A program made the position numbers and the translations under genes. A DNA stretch of 10,086 nucleotides, taken from NCBI GenBank assembly GCA_032229885.1, contig JAVYAJ010000195.1, positions 1-10,086 on the forward strand, in the 5' to 3' direction. The notes beneath the pieces were generated by a model. It was not told where the DNA came from, ran no database searches, and saw only the letters and a list, made by a program, of their open reading frames with translations. Positions 1-8,256 of this stretch are shown here, piece by piece (position 1 is the first letter of the stretch; each line of letters starts with the position of its first letter). Source of the DNA: Anammoximicrobium sp032229885. GTDB lineage: Bacteria; Planctomycetota; Planctomycetia; Pirellulales; Pirellulaceae.

Positions 1-1450
1 CCAACCAGCTTCCCACATCGTTCGGCGCCGGCGCCAGGAACGGGCAATCCACCGTGGCGGTTGGCCGCGGCGGGACAATCCGCTGATAGGCATCGTACAG
101 GGCCCGCGCAACGTCCTCTCGGTCGGCGCTCAACGCCGTCTTGGCTGCGTCGAGCGCGGCCTGTGCTCGCTCGGCGCGCGGCAGTGAGGCATCGGCGTCT
201 ACGGCGGCCGCCGCATCCGTCGCCGCACCGGTGAACGCGAGGCCCACCAAGCCGGCCCAGAAGCGGGTGGCGGCGTCTAGCCGGTCATCGTCCTGGGCCC
301 GACGCGCCCAGAGGATCACCTGCTCGGTGTCGTGCAGGGCGGCCAATGCATCGATGTGTTTCGTCCGGACCAACGCATAGTCCGCGCCGCGGTCGTTTCT
401 CCCAAAGTTCGTCACCTCCAGCAGCAACTTTCCCGCCCAGGCGATATATGCGGGGCTGGCGTTCGTCTGATAGTAAAAGATGTTGGGCGTCACCGGCGTC
501 GCGCGAAACGATCGCAGCAGCACCAGCGCGCGATTTGGATCCGAGGCCATCAAGCCGGGCAGATATTTGGCGCCCAATCGCTGTAGCTCGGCCAGACCTG
601 CTCGAAACTGGGGAGGATCTTTTCGGCCGCCGTCGTTCGCGGCCGCCAGACAGGGAAGCTGCGAAAACGCGGCCCAACGCTGCTCGTCCGTGGCTTGTGG
701 ATCGTCGAGCGTCTTGACGAGCAGCGTGGTGGCCTTGTCAAACTCGGCCAAGCGCTTGTACAGCGCCGCCAGGTCAAAGCCCTGCTGCTGGGCGATCGAG
801 ACGGCCTGGGCGATCACTTGGTCGCGTTGTTGGTCGATCGCATAGGTGGCTTGTTTGATATGGACGTCGATGATCGCCGACCAGGCGTCCCGCCGTGCGC
901 GCTCGTCGAGTTCGAGCGTCAGAATCCGGTGATAGGCGTCCAGCGCCGCGTCGTCTTTGTCCTCGCGGTGGTACAGGTTGCCGATGTTGTGCAGCGCGAC
1001 GGCTTGTTCTTCCGGCTTCAGATCCGCGAGCTTCAACGCCCGATCCAGGAACGCGTGCGCCGGCGCCAGATCCATCTGATCCAGATACTGGCCCGTACAG
1101 CTCTTGATGTAACTGTCGGCAAGGTCGCGGAAAGCCTGGATCTTGGCCAGATTGTCGGCCCGCGGATCGTCGATGATCCTCTGGTAATAGTCTTTGGCGA
1201 TGGGATAGCGATCCGGCCCCAGTCCGATATGGGCCGTTGCCGCGATGCTGAGAAAGCGGATTCGATCCTGGTCCGACAAGTCTTGCTGGTTCAGCACCTG
1301 TTCGGCGTTGGCCACCGCTTCGGCCCAGTTCTTTCTGACGATGTCCAGACGGATCGCGTTATACTGTTTGTCATACGGCGATTTTGGCGCTGCCGCCAAT
1401 GCGACTTGGCTGGTCAAGATCGCCGTCAGGATGAGTACACAACCGCGCAT
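1..1450 (-). CDS. Exported TPR-rich protein (C-terminus beyond window)
   Basis: The frame is open from an ATG at 1450 to the window edge, giving 483 visible codons and no stop. The first 19 residues look like a Sec signal peptide (hydrophobic VLILTAILTSQV, then ALA before AAP), so the protein is probably exported. Residues about 30-200 are amphipathic helix pairs of tetratricopeptide type, for example around WAEAVANAEQVL (42-53) and EEQAVALHNIGNLYHREDKDDAALDAYHRIL (147-177). Helical sequence continues to about 455. A Pro-rich joint (460-475) and 'NDVGSWL' at the edge suggest another domain begins there. TPRs mediate protein contacts; no catalytic motif is visible. It is the last gene seen of a leftward cluster, starting 29 nt after the DUF4091-type gene, with GGGGAA just upstream of the start. 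The coding call is firm; the function is unknown. Confidence 0.88.
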   Translation of the reverse strand, partial: MRGCVLILTAILTSQVALAAAPKSPYDKQYNAIRLDIVRKNWAEAVANAEQVLNQQDLSDQDRIRFLSIAATAHIGLGPDRYPIAKDYYQRIIDDPRADNLAKIQAFRDLADSYIKSCTGQYLDQMDLAPAHAFLDRALKLADLKPEEQAVALHNIGNLYHREDKDDAALDAYHRILTLELDERARRDAWSAIIDVHIKQATYAIDQQRDQVIAQAVSIAQQQGFDLAALYKRLAEFDKATTLLVKTLDDPQATDEQRWAAFSQLPCLAAANDGGRKDPPQFRAGLAELQRLGAKYLPGLMASDPNRALVLLRSFRATPVTPNIFYYQTNASPAYIAWAGKLLLEVTNFGRNDRGADYALVRTKHIDALAALHDTEQVILWARRAQDDDRLDAATRFWAGLVGLAFTGAATDAAAAVDADASLPRAERAQAALDAAKTALSADREDVARALYDAYQRIVPPRPTATVDCPFLAPAPNDVGSWL

Positions 1451-1479
1451 GATGTTCCCCTTGTTTCCGGCGCGAGCCG

Positions 1480-3360
1480 CTATCGCGTCAATTCGCTGAT
1501 CTTCTCGATCATTTCCATCCGCATCTGATTCAAGTCGACCGTGTGGCCATCGATCATGGCGAACCATTGGCGCACCTTGCGTCCCGCCTCGACGCGGTCC
1601 AGGTCGCCGGACGCGATGCTGGCGTCGGCGAGCTGGCGCAGTTTCGTGGCGTATCGGATATCGTCGATGCCGGCCCGGAAACCTTCCCAGGCCAGCGTAT
1701 CAACCAGTCCATCGCTGATGGGATAGGCCAGCACCATGGGCTTGTACAGCTTCCATTCCCGATCGTTCCACGGTCCGTAGGCGAATTGGTAGTTGTCGAC
1801 CATGTCGAGATTGGCCAGGTAACCCAAGATGCCGTGTTGGCGGCGCACGAAGGCCGGATTCTCCGAGCCGTTGTGCTGGTTGGCGTAAAAGCCTGTGTGC
1901 CCGCTGCCGATTTGCGCCCATTTGTTTCCCGTGGCGGCGTCTCCGGGAGGGATCGCCAGGGGGCGCCAGTCGATCGTGTACGCCGAGGTGGGAAAGCTGT
2001 TGTTCGTATTCGTCGCCAACCCGGACTTCAGGCCGAGCTGGTGCAGCACGCGCCACACATGGCGTTGGGCGATCAACCAGGCCGCACCTTGCTCGTCGCC
2101 CTGATTCACGATGACGTCGGTGTGGCCAAACGTCTTCAGGTAAAAATCGTGATACTTCTGAGCCATGCGTTTCATGAGCGTCAAGCCGTCGAAGTCGTGG
2201 GACACCCAGGCCAGACCGCCGGCGTTCATGATCGGTTTGGTGAGAAACCCGGCGGCCCGCATCAGCTCGACCTTTTTCTTCGCCTCGGCCGCCGGCGTGT
2301 CGTAGGCGACCTTCGGCCCGACGTGCAACAAGTTGTGTGCCCGCATGTTCTTCAGCGTCGGCAAGAAAGCCTTGTGGTCCAGCGCCAATGTCGGCCACAC
2401 GCTGTACGCGGTCACGACGAAATCCTTGTCGACGTCGTAGTTGGCCTTGGGAAGAGGAAGCTGAAAATCGAGCACTCGAACGGCGACCGGGATGGAATAG
2501 GCCTTTTCCCCTGTGGCGGCGACCTGGACACTGCCGCGATACAACTCCGGTTTCGTATCGTTCGTCGCATGCACGGTGAGCACGAACTGTTTGAACTCGC
2601 CGGCCGCAAGCCGCACCGGCTGCAACGTTTTCGCGTCCGCAAACCCGTCTTGATAAGCGTCAAAGCCGACATCGATCGGCTGCGGAGCGCTGATCCAGAC
2701 TTCGCGCGTTCCTTGTTTGGTCCGAATCCGCGCATAATTGGCCTGACGCTCGACGTCCACGCGAATCAGGTTTTCATCATGCAGCAGCAGCTCGGGCACC
2801 AATTTGAGGCCGGGATCGGCAAAGTAGCTCAGCCAAGCGTTGCCGTTCTGATACCACACCTTGACCACACGAAGGTCGAGGTTTTCGGCCGGAAACACGC
2901 TGCCGTCGTCGGCGCGCAGGGCCGACAGCTTCAGGTGAACACGATCCATGTCCTTGAACGGAAACACGACGAACGAGCCGTTCTCGTATTGGTCACGCGC
3001 CAGGACCACGCCGACCGGGTCGCCGAGTTCGCCATCCGATGGGTAGGCGTCCGGGACGCGCATCAGAGGGCTGAGCAGCGGCACGGCGTAGTGAACCAAC
3101 GCCGTGTCGGCGTCGAGCGAACAACCGGCGAGATCGTCCGCGACGCGCACTCCGTTGGCGATGGCGCGATCGGTCGCCGTATCCGCCTTCAACCGGCGCA
3201 GATAGGCCTGCAGCGCCGGCTGTGTGGCCGATTCGATCGCGGCGGGAAGCCGTTGTCGAAAGTCGGCGTTTTGATCCGGCGAGAGCGCCTCGACCTGCGC
3301 GAGCGCTACCGTAGTTGCCAGCGGCAGCGCCAGCAACGAAAGCATGAGGTTCCGAATCAT
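1480..3360 (-). CDS. Exported glycoside hydrolase-like protein, DUF4091-type C-terminus
   Basis: 626 aa. Residues 1-21 form a signal peptide (LMLSLLALPLATTVALA, cleavage expected before QVEA). Residues about 110-300 read as beta-sandwich strands, ending in a typical 'YRGSVQVAATGEKAYSIPVAVRVLDFQLP' stretch (274-302). This is the N-terminal accessory domain that precedes a TIM-barrel-like glycosidase domain in DUF4091 and related families. The barrel-like region (about 312-575) includes GDEQG at 421-425, where the acidic pair is a candidate active-site site, and ends with AWEGFRAGIDDIRYATKL (557-574), which matches the DUF4091 signature 'WEG.R.GI.D..Y...L'. The start at 3360 is supported by GAGGAAG 11 nt upstream. 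It lies 131 nt after the propeller gene and 29 nt before the TPR gene. Family assignment is from motif recall; the substrate and hydrolytic activity are not shown by the sequence. Confidence 0.88.
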   Translation of the reverse strand: MIRNLMLSLLALPLATTVALAQVEALSPDQNADFRQRLPAAIESATQPALQAYLRRLKADTATDRAIANGVRVADDLAGCSLDADTALVHYAVPLLSPLMRVPDAYPSDGELGDPVGVVLARDQYENGSFVVFPFKDMDRVHLKLSALRADDGSVFPAENLDLRVVKVWYQNGNAWLSYFADPGLKLVPELLLHDENLIRVDVERQANYARIRTKQGTREVWISAPQPIDVGFDAYQDGFADAKTLQPVRLAAGEFKQFVLTVHATNDTKPELYRGSVQVAATGEKAYSIPVAVRVLDFQLPLPKANYDVDKDFVVTAYSVWPTLALDHKAFLPTLKNMRAHNLLHVGPKVAYDTPAAEAKKKVELMRAAGFLTKPIMNAGGLAWVSHDFDGLTLMKRMAQKYHDFYLKTFGHTDVIVNQGDEQGAAWLIAQRHVWRVLHQLGLKSGLATNTNNSFPTSAYTIDWRPLAIPPGDAATGNKWAQIGSGHTGFYANQHNGSENPAFVRRQHGILGYLANLDMVDNYQFAYGPWNDREWKLYKPMVLAYPISDGLVDTLAWEGFRAGIDDIRYATKLRQLADASIASGDLDRVEAGRKVRQWFAMIDGHTVDLNQMRMEMIEKISELTR

Positions 3361-3371
3361 GGTGTTCGTGA

Positions 3372-3378
3372 CTTCCTC
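3372..3378 (-). promoter_or_regulatory. Ribosome binding site of the DUF4091-type gene
   Basis: The minus strand reads GAGGAAG, 11 nt before ATG 3360. The spacing is slightly long but no competing motif lies closer, and the next in-frame Met (residue 6) has no Shine-Dalgarno. Confidence 0.6.
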
Positions 3379-3425
3379 GATAGGTGATTACGAAATCCGA
3401 GCTTGGCCCCCATCTGCGGTGTGCC

Positions 3426-3440
3426 CCCCGCGTTGCGGGG
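3426..3440. repeat. Small GC hairpin in the 131-nt gap between the propeller and DUF4091-type genes
   Basis: CCCCGC-GTT-GCGGGG is a perfect 6-bp stem with a 3-nt loop. There is no T-tract on either side, so it is not a convincing intrinsic terminator. It could stabilise mRNA ends within the cluster or have no role. Confidence 0.45.
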
Positions 3441-3452
3441 CGGCCGCTCGAC

Positions 3453-3500
3453 GTGACTGCCCGCTGCTCGGCGAATATGACAGCTCGCTGCTCAGCGAAT
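3453..3500. repeat. Imperfect 24-bp tandem repeat over the propeller gene stop codon
   Basis: Positions 3453-3476 and 3477-3500 are adjacent 24-nt copies that match at 20 of 24 positions; the shared core is CGCTGCTC-GCGAAT on the plus strand. The copy at 3477-3500 contains the TGA that ends the beta-propeller gene (3492-3494). The other copy has CGA at the equivalent place, and because 24 nt is 8 codons the two copies are in phase. It looks like a local slippage duplication. Confidence 0.8.
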
Positions 3501-5117
3501 CGTACGGCCAACTGTATCGGTCGGCCCCGTGAATCCCGGCCCGCCGCCGGCCACGTAGCCGTCGCTGCGGCCCGAGGCGTCTCGGCTGACCCAAAAAGCA
3601 TACAGCGATCCGCGACGCAGCGTAAACCGAAACCGGACCGTGCGGCCGCGGAGGCTGGCCAGATCGCCATCTTTCCATACGACCGCCAGCGATGTATCGT
3701 CGCCGGTCACCGCCGCGCAGTTGGCCGCGGTAAACGGCGCGATCGGCTGGCCCGTTTCGGCGAGCACCTCGGCGCGCAGCTCGCCGTGCGGCGCATCGAG
3801 GTTGACGAACAGATGCGAACCGCCAAAGCGAACGGGGCGGGTGACGAGCGTCCCGGGCCGCTGGCCGGCGTCCAACGAAACAAAGCCGTCGCGGCGCAGA
3901 AAAGCCACCCCGGTCGCACCACGATCTAGCGCTCCGTTGCCTCGACCTTTGGCGAGCTTTTCCGGATTGCCCTGAAAACCAGTGTAATAAAAACACAGGC
4001 GATCACCGAGCAGGCAGCACACGTTGCCCACCGATTGCACATAGCCGCGATCCCACACGTCGCGCCGCTCGGCGCGGATGTGGGCGGTCCGATCAGGCCG
4101 ATGCCAATGAAAGCCGTCGCGGCTGTAGGCAAAGTTCAGCTCGGTGATCTTCGGCAACCCGGCGCTCGTGTTCGGCGGCGCCAGGTACAGCTCGTAGACG
4201 CCCAGCATCAGACTCTCGTAGGCCACCGCATCGAGATTGTACAGTTGAGGCGCCGCGCGACTGTCCGGATCGGGCAGATCCAGCCGGTCGGCGGACGCCC
4301 AATGCACGGGCTCGCCCGGCTTCCACGCGGCGCCCGCCAGAAAATCGTCACACTCCCAGTAGTCGCGAGACCGGCCGCGGTATGCCGATCGCAGGCTGTA
4401 GACCCATTTTTTGCGGAACGGGTTATAGAACATCGTGCTGCGATCGTGCGTAACCCCCGTCGGCGTCGGGTCGGACCAATGGACCCCATCGGCCGACGTC
4501 ATGCTCGAGCCCGGTTTGGCGCCGACCGGCTCGCTGGTCATGAACAGGGCATAACGCCGCAGCGGATCCGATGCCCCGAGGTCCAGCACCACCGCCGACG
4601 AGGCAGGTCGCACGCCAGAAGGCAAGATCTGGTTCGTGCCGGGACGCACGTCCAGGCTCGGGCGATCCCATGCCAATCCGTCCCGGCTGGTGGCATAGCA
4701 CATCGTGTGGTTCCAGCCTGCCCCGTACCACATCTTGAAAACCTTTTCGGCGGGATCCCACCAGACACCGCCGCTCTTGGGACAGGCCATCGCATTGCCT
4801 CGGCGATTCAGCTCGAGTTCGGTCTCCGGTTTCAGCACGGGGTTGCCTGCATACTTTACGGGACGATGATACTGCCGTTGAAGATCCGTGTGGTCGATCA
4901 GAAAGTCATCGACGAACAGTTGTCGCCCGACATCGATCGGGATCACCTCCGGAGGCGATTCCAGATAGGGCACGCGCATCGGGGCCGCGTCGCGCGGATC
5001 GATGTCTCGCGGCGGCCACGGGTCGGGCAGCCGGATGCCGTTGTACAGCAGTTCGCCGGCGCAGGCCGCGCCGGTCAGCATCCATGACATCCACAGCATG
5101 TTCCACGTCCGTCTCAT
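3492..5117 (-). CDS. Exported five-bladed beta-propeller glycosidase-like protein
   Basis: 541 aa from an ATG at 5117. I chose it over the longer open frame (ATG at 5243) because GGGAGG lies 8 nt upstream and the product then begins with a short signal peptide (MRRTWNMLWMSWMLTGAACA, cleavage expected before GELL). Repeated strand-turn units such as GGVWWDPAEKVFKMWYGAG (116-134), YATSRDGLAWDRP (141-153), MTSADGVHWSDP (206-217), MFYNPFRKKWVYSLR (229-243) and FAYSRDGFHWHRPD (329-342) are typical blades of the GH32/GH43-like propeller superfamily. A C-terminal beta domain ends in LYAFWVSRDASGRSDGYVAGG, as in planctomycete relatives. DVGRQLFVDDFLID (62-75) marks the N-terminal edge. It is the second gene of the leftward cluster. 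It could be a hydrolase or a glycan-binding propeller; I cannot assign catalytic acids with confidence. Confidence 0.88.
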   Translation of the reverse strand: MRRTWNMLWMSWMLTGAACAGELLYNGIRLPDPWPPRDIDPRDAAPMRVPYLESPPEVIPIDVGRQLFVDDFLIDHTDLQRQYHRPVKYAGNPVLKPETELELNRRGNAMACPKSGGVWWDPAEKVFKMWYGAGWNHTMCYATSRDGLAWDRPSLDVRPGTNQILPSGVRPASSAVVLDLGASDPLRRYALFMTSEPVGAKPGSSMTSADGVHWSDPTPTGVTHDRSTMFYNPFRKKWVYSLRSAYRGRSRDYWECDDFLAGAAWKPGEPVHWASADRLDLPDPDSRAAPQLYNLDAVAYESLMLGVYELYLAPPNTSAGLPKITELNFAYSRDGFHWHRPDRTAHIRAERRDVWDRGYVQSVGNVCCLLGDRLCFYYTGFQGNPEKLAKGRGNGALDRGATGVAFLRRDGFVSLDAGQRPGTLVTRPVRFGGSHLFVNLDAPHGELRAEVLAETGQPIAPFTAANCAAVTGDDTSLAVVWKDGDLASLRGRTVRFRFTLRRGSLYAFWVSRDASGRSDGYVAGGGPGFTGPTDTVGRTIR

Positions 5118-5125
5118 CGGTGAAT

Positions 5126-5131
5126 CCTCCC
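5126..5131 (-). promoter_or_regulatory. Ribosome binding site of the beta-propeller gene
   Basis: The minus strand reads GGGAGG, 8 nt before ATG 5117. It supports the shorter start with a signal peptide over the ATG at 5243, which would add 42 Arg- and Asp-rich residues ahead of that signal peptide. Confidence 0.75.
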
Positions 5132-5267
5132 AATTGCATGGTTCCCTGCGCAGCCGATCGCAATCGTCGTAAACTTCAGGACGGTTCGACTCGCACGATG
5201 CGCGGCGTCGCGTCCGTCGTCTGCCATCGGCTTCGTCGGTCACGGCGTCTCTGATGTCGAGCCTGTC

Positions 5268-8243
5268 TCATTCGTCACGCTCCAAGTCCTGTAGAGCGCG
5301 AAGAAGCTTTTGCCGGGCGCGCTGGTCGCCGGTGATCGGGAGGGCGGCCTGAAAATCGGCCTTGGCCTTGGCGGGTTGGTCGAGAAGCGCGTAGGCGCGT
5401 CCCCGGGCGGCATGGCCTTCGCCCGCGGCCCAGAACGGCCACGTGGCCAAGTCTTCGTCGCCGAAGCGGGCGACCAGCTCCTGCGGTTTTCGTTCGGCCA
5501 GCAGGTTGAGCATCTCGGCGTTCTTTCGCTCGGCCGCGATCGGGATGCGACTCGCCAATTCGTCAGCGCGCCCAAAATCCTTTTGGGAACGGGCGACGGC
5601 GGCAGCCTGTTTGAGCGCGTGCGAGCGTTGGACATCCGTCAGCTCGCCCGACGATCCGTCGAGCAGCGCGGTCAATGCTGTCAGCGCCGCATCGTTCGGC
5701 AGCTTGGTCGCCGCTTGAAACGCGGCGAGATAGCCCGCTGTGTTTGGGTCGGCCTCGAACGTCTGCGACAAGCCGGCGTACAGATGGGCGAAGCTCAGAA
5801 GGTCATGGAAACCGGTGGTTCCGGTGGGCGAGAACGCCGAGTATTCGGCCCCGTTGTCCCGGATCCGTTGACGGCAAACATTGACGTGCCACGGCAGGCT
5901 TTGCGTCGGCTGGCGACCCACGACCAAATGCAACGGATCGTTCTCGTCGTCGGTGACGGGGACGCGGATTTCTACCGTCCAGTGGTCGTCCGCGACGCGT
6001 GTCGCAACCTCGGCCTGACTATTCCACGTGATGCCCGATGTGCGGTCTGCGCCGCGATCGAGATCCACCACGATCCCGGCCGGATTGACGGCGATCTGGT
6101 AATAGGAACGCATGTTCGTGTCGAGCAGGATCTCGATCGCGTCGCCGTACCAGATCGCCATGTCGTCGGTCGAACGGGCCGTGATGTTCGGCGACGCGCC
6201 GGGAACCTCGTCACAGCGGATGGCGAAATACAGGCTGTCGCGGTACCACCCGGCCTTGACCGTGGTCCCCAGCGCGGGCGGCCGGCCGGTCTGCAGTTCG
6301 CGCAGTCTGCCGGCGGATCCTGGGTTGATCGTCTCCCAGAATGGTTCGTCCAGTCGACCATCGATGACGATGTTTTTGGCCTCGCCGACCAGGCGCAGCT
6401 TCGGCACGACGCCGCGCTTCTGCCCGAGTTGCTTTGATTTGATTCGCAGACCGTTCAGGAACTGGTCGAGCGGGCCCAGCCGCCGCGCTTCGACGCTCGC
6501 GGGCGCCAGCCGCGCCTTGGCGTGATCGAACAGGGCGAGCGCGGCGTCGGCTTGCGCTTTGTCCGTCTCCATCTCCTGCCAATGCAGCTCGCAGTAGTCG
6601 AAGAACGCCTTCATCTCGTCGGCCGCCGGACCGTACACCAGGAGGCAATACTCGTCCAGCAGAGCCGCCACGTCCTGCTGGTCGCCACCCCAGTACATCC
6701 GGGCCGTAAAATAAAACTGGAATGCATTGAACGCGGCGGCGCCGTTGAACTCCTGAAACGGACTCATGTGGACTTCTTCGCCGCGCGAGATGCCCTTGGT
6801 CTCGTTGATGCCTTGGCCCATGGTCCGCGCCATAAAGCAGGGCAGATACCAGCCGCGGGACGTCAGTGGATAGTTTTCATAGATTTGGATGGGCCGATCA
6901 GTCTTCGTCAGCCAGCTTGCCCGCAGGGCCCGAATCTCGTCCTGGGCCGCAATCCCGGACCTGGGGCGGCGTCCGCCGACGATCACGACCTGCACGTTCG
7001 GTTCGAGCTTGTCGATATTTGTCGGCGGCAGGCTGTTGGCCCCATAGGCGCAGCAGTAGAGCAGTTTGCCGGGATGCGTTGTGGCGATTTCCCGTGCGAC
7101 CCGATTGACGAAGTCCCACACGTGATTCGACAGGGCGCCGCGCGGCCCGCGCTGCGGATCATCCTTGCCTTGGCACAGCGGACACTGACAGATCGAGAGG
7201 TAGGCGTCGGGCGGCATCACCGAGACGCCGTCGTAGTCGTACACATCGAACTGGGCCCGCACGCAGCGCAGCGTCTCCTGGAACAGCTCGGCGTTCGAGT
7301 AGCAGAAGTGGTGGTTATGATCGTCGGGGTTGAATCGCCGCTGGCCGCCATACATGGCAAACCACTCGGGGTGGGCGTCGAAGATCTCCCGCCGGCCCAG
7401 ACGCGACATGCCGTGTTCGGTATGGAACCCGTACGGATCGCGAACGCCCAATCGCATGCTCCACCGCCCCATGTCGCTGGCGAGATGGCAGCCGAACCAG
7501 CGAATCTCGAAGTCCGGACGCACCGTCCGGTCGATCCGCGGCAGGCCGATCGACGCTCGCCGCGGCACGATCTCGCCCAGCTCGCCGGGCAGCAGCCAGC
7601 GCACGCCGAGCATCTGGAGGAATCCGCACACCGCGTTGTACGAGCCACGCTCGTCGTAGGCCCAGACCTCGAACACGGCGTTCTTGTCGGGTCGAGGCGC
7701 GGCGTCGGGCAGGCCGACGGTCGCCGAAACGCGCGTGCGGTCCTTCCACATCGTGGGGTCGGGCGCCGCCCAAGGACCACCGGCCACGGCCTGCCACTCG
7801 CGTTGCAGTTTTCCGCTCGCGTTGTCTGCGTTGCTGCGCGGCCACGGCTCGCGGGGGACGAACTCGGTGTCGTCGCCAAGAAAGACCAACCAATCCTCGC
7901 CCGAGACCAACCGATAGGCGCCGTACTCGAGCCCCGCGGCCGTGATGCCCAGACGGTCGGTTCCCGGGCTGTGGCCGACGAACAGTTTGACGGCGTCGTC
8001 GCCGGGATGCGTGACGATCGGCAGGTGCGCGCCGGTGATCTTCCCGACATACTCTTGCAGCTCGGCCGCCGCCAGCCGCGCCGTTCGCGCAGGTCGCTCG
8101 GCAATGACGATCTCGGCCCGCGGGCGGCCGTTCTCGACGATCATCCGCTCGGCGCCCCGCGTCTCGTCACAAGCCTCCAGCCAGCAGACAGCCACCATCA
8201 GCCCGACGCCGGCGGTTGACAAGATGGGGCGAGTCGTGGACAT
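5268..8243 (-). CDS. Exported DUF4838 protein with CBM9-like module and helical-repeat tail
   Basis: 991 aa from an ATG at 8243. This start is set by GAGGAG 7 nt upstream and a hydrophobic signal segment (residues 7-20); the in-frame extension to 8516 encodes Arg-rich, signal-free sequence. LEAC at 22-25 is a weak lipobox, so lipoprotein anchoring is possible. Domains: an alpha-glucuronidase-like N-terminal fold (about 36-245, AAAELQEYVGKITG at 58-71), interrupted by an acidic/Trp-rich insert (127-187); DUF4838 (about 246-550, with FEIRWFGCHLASDMGRW and the Cys motif CQCPLC at 352-357); a CBM9-like sugar-binding domain (about 623-823: VIDGRLDEPFW, then DAIEILLDTN); and an alpha-helical TPR-like tail (about 835-991, ARGRAYALLDQPAKAKADFQAAL). 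It is the first gene of the leftward cluster. It is probably a glycan-active secreted enzyme or binding protein; activity is inferred from fold relatives only. Confidence 0.92.
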   Translation of the reverse strand: MSTTRPILSTAGVGLMVAVCWLEACDETRGAERMIVENGRPRAEIVIAERPARTARLAAAELQEYVGKITGAHLPIVTHPGDDAVKLFVGHSPGTDRLGITAAGLEYGAYRLVSGEDWLVFLGDDTEFVPREPWPRSNADNASGKLQREWQAVAGGPWAAPDPTMWKDRTRVSATVGLPDAAPRPDKNAVFEVWAYDERGSYNAVCGFLQMLGVRWLLPGELGEIVPRRASIGLPRIDRTVRPDFEIRWFGCHLASDMGRWSMRLGVRDPYGFHTEHGMSRLGRREIFDAHPEWFAMYGGQRRFNPDDHNHHFCYSNAELFQETLRCVRAQFDVYDYDGVSVMPPDAYLSICQCPLCQGKDDPQRGPRGALSNHVWDFVNRVAREIATTHPGKLLYCCAYGANSLPPTNIDKLEPNVQVVIVGGRRPRSGIAAQDEIRALRASWLTKTDRPIQIYENYPLTSRGWYLPCFMARTMGQGINETKGISRGEEVHMSPFQEFNGAAAFNAFQFYFTARMYWGGDQQDVAALLDEYCLLVYGPAADEMKAFFDYCELHWQEMETDKAQADAALALFDHAKARLAPASVEARRLGPLDQFLNGLRIKSKQLGQKRGVVPKLRLVGEAKNIVIDGRLDEPFWETINPGSAGRLRELQTGRPPALGTTVKAGWYRDSLYFAIRCDEVPGASPNITARSTDDMAIWYGDAIEILLDTNMRSYYQIAVNPAGIVVDLDRGADRTSGITWNSQAEVATRVADDHWTVEIRVPVTDDENDPLHLVVGRQPTQSLPWHVNVCRQRIRDNGAEYSAFSPTGTTGFHDLLSFAHLYAGLSQTFEADPNTAGYLAAFQAATKLPNDAALTALTALLDGSSGELTDVQRSHALKQAAAVARSQKDFGRADELASRIPIAAERKNAEMLNLLAERKPQELVARFGDEDLATWPFWAAGEGHAARGRAYALLDQPAKAKADFQAALPITGDQRARQKLLRALQDLERDE

Positions 8244-8250
8244 GGAGACG

Positions 8251-8256
8251 CTCCTC
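8251..8256 (-). promoter_or_regulatory. Ribosome binding site of the DUF4838 gene
   Basis: The minus strand reads GAGGAG followed by 7 nt and then ATG (8243). It is the best Shine-Dalgarno in the 270-nt in-frame upstream extension and decides the start. Confidence 0.75.

Noticed and set aside
695..1528. 277-codon plus-strand open frame opposite the TPR gene
   Set aside because: It is antisense to a continuous minus-strand frame with a signal peptide and TPR pattern and crosses into the neighbouring gene's end.
1543..3387. 614-codon open frame antisense to the DUF4091-type gene
   Set aside because: The opposite strand encodes a recognisable protein with a signal peptide and Shine-Dalgarno. 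The antisense frame has an Arg/Val/Gln-rich composition without known motifs, as expected from GC-biased third codon positions.
3426..3440. Terminator between the propeller and DUF4091-type genes
   Set aside because: The stem is only 6 bp and no run of T follows on either strand.
4035..5087. 350-codon open frame antisense to the propeller gene
   Set aside because: The propeller blades are unmistakable on the minus strand; the antisense product shows low-complexity Arg/Gln/Val content only.
5310..6437. 375-codon open frame antisense to the CBM9/TPR part of the DUF4838 gene
   Set aside because: There is no start signal or family resemblance; it mirrors the codon bias of the real gene.
6522..8219. 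565-codon open frame antisense to the DUF4838 gene
   Set aside because: It lies wholly inside a gene with clear domain matches; there is no ribosome binding site or motif support.
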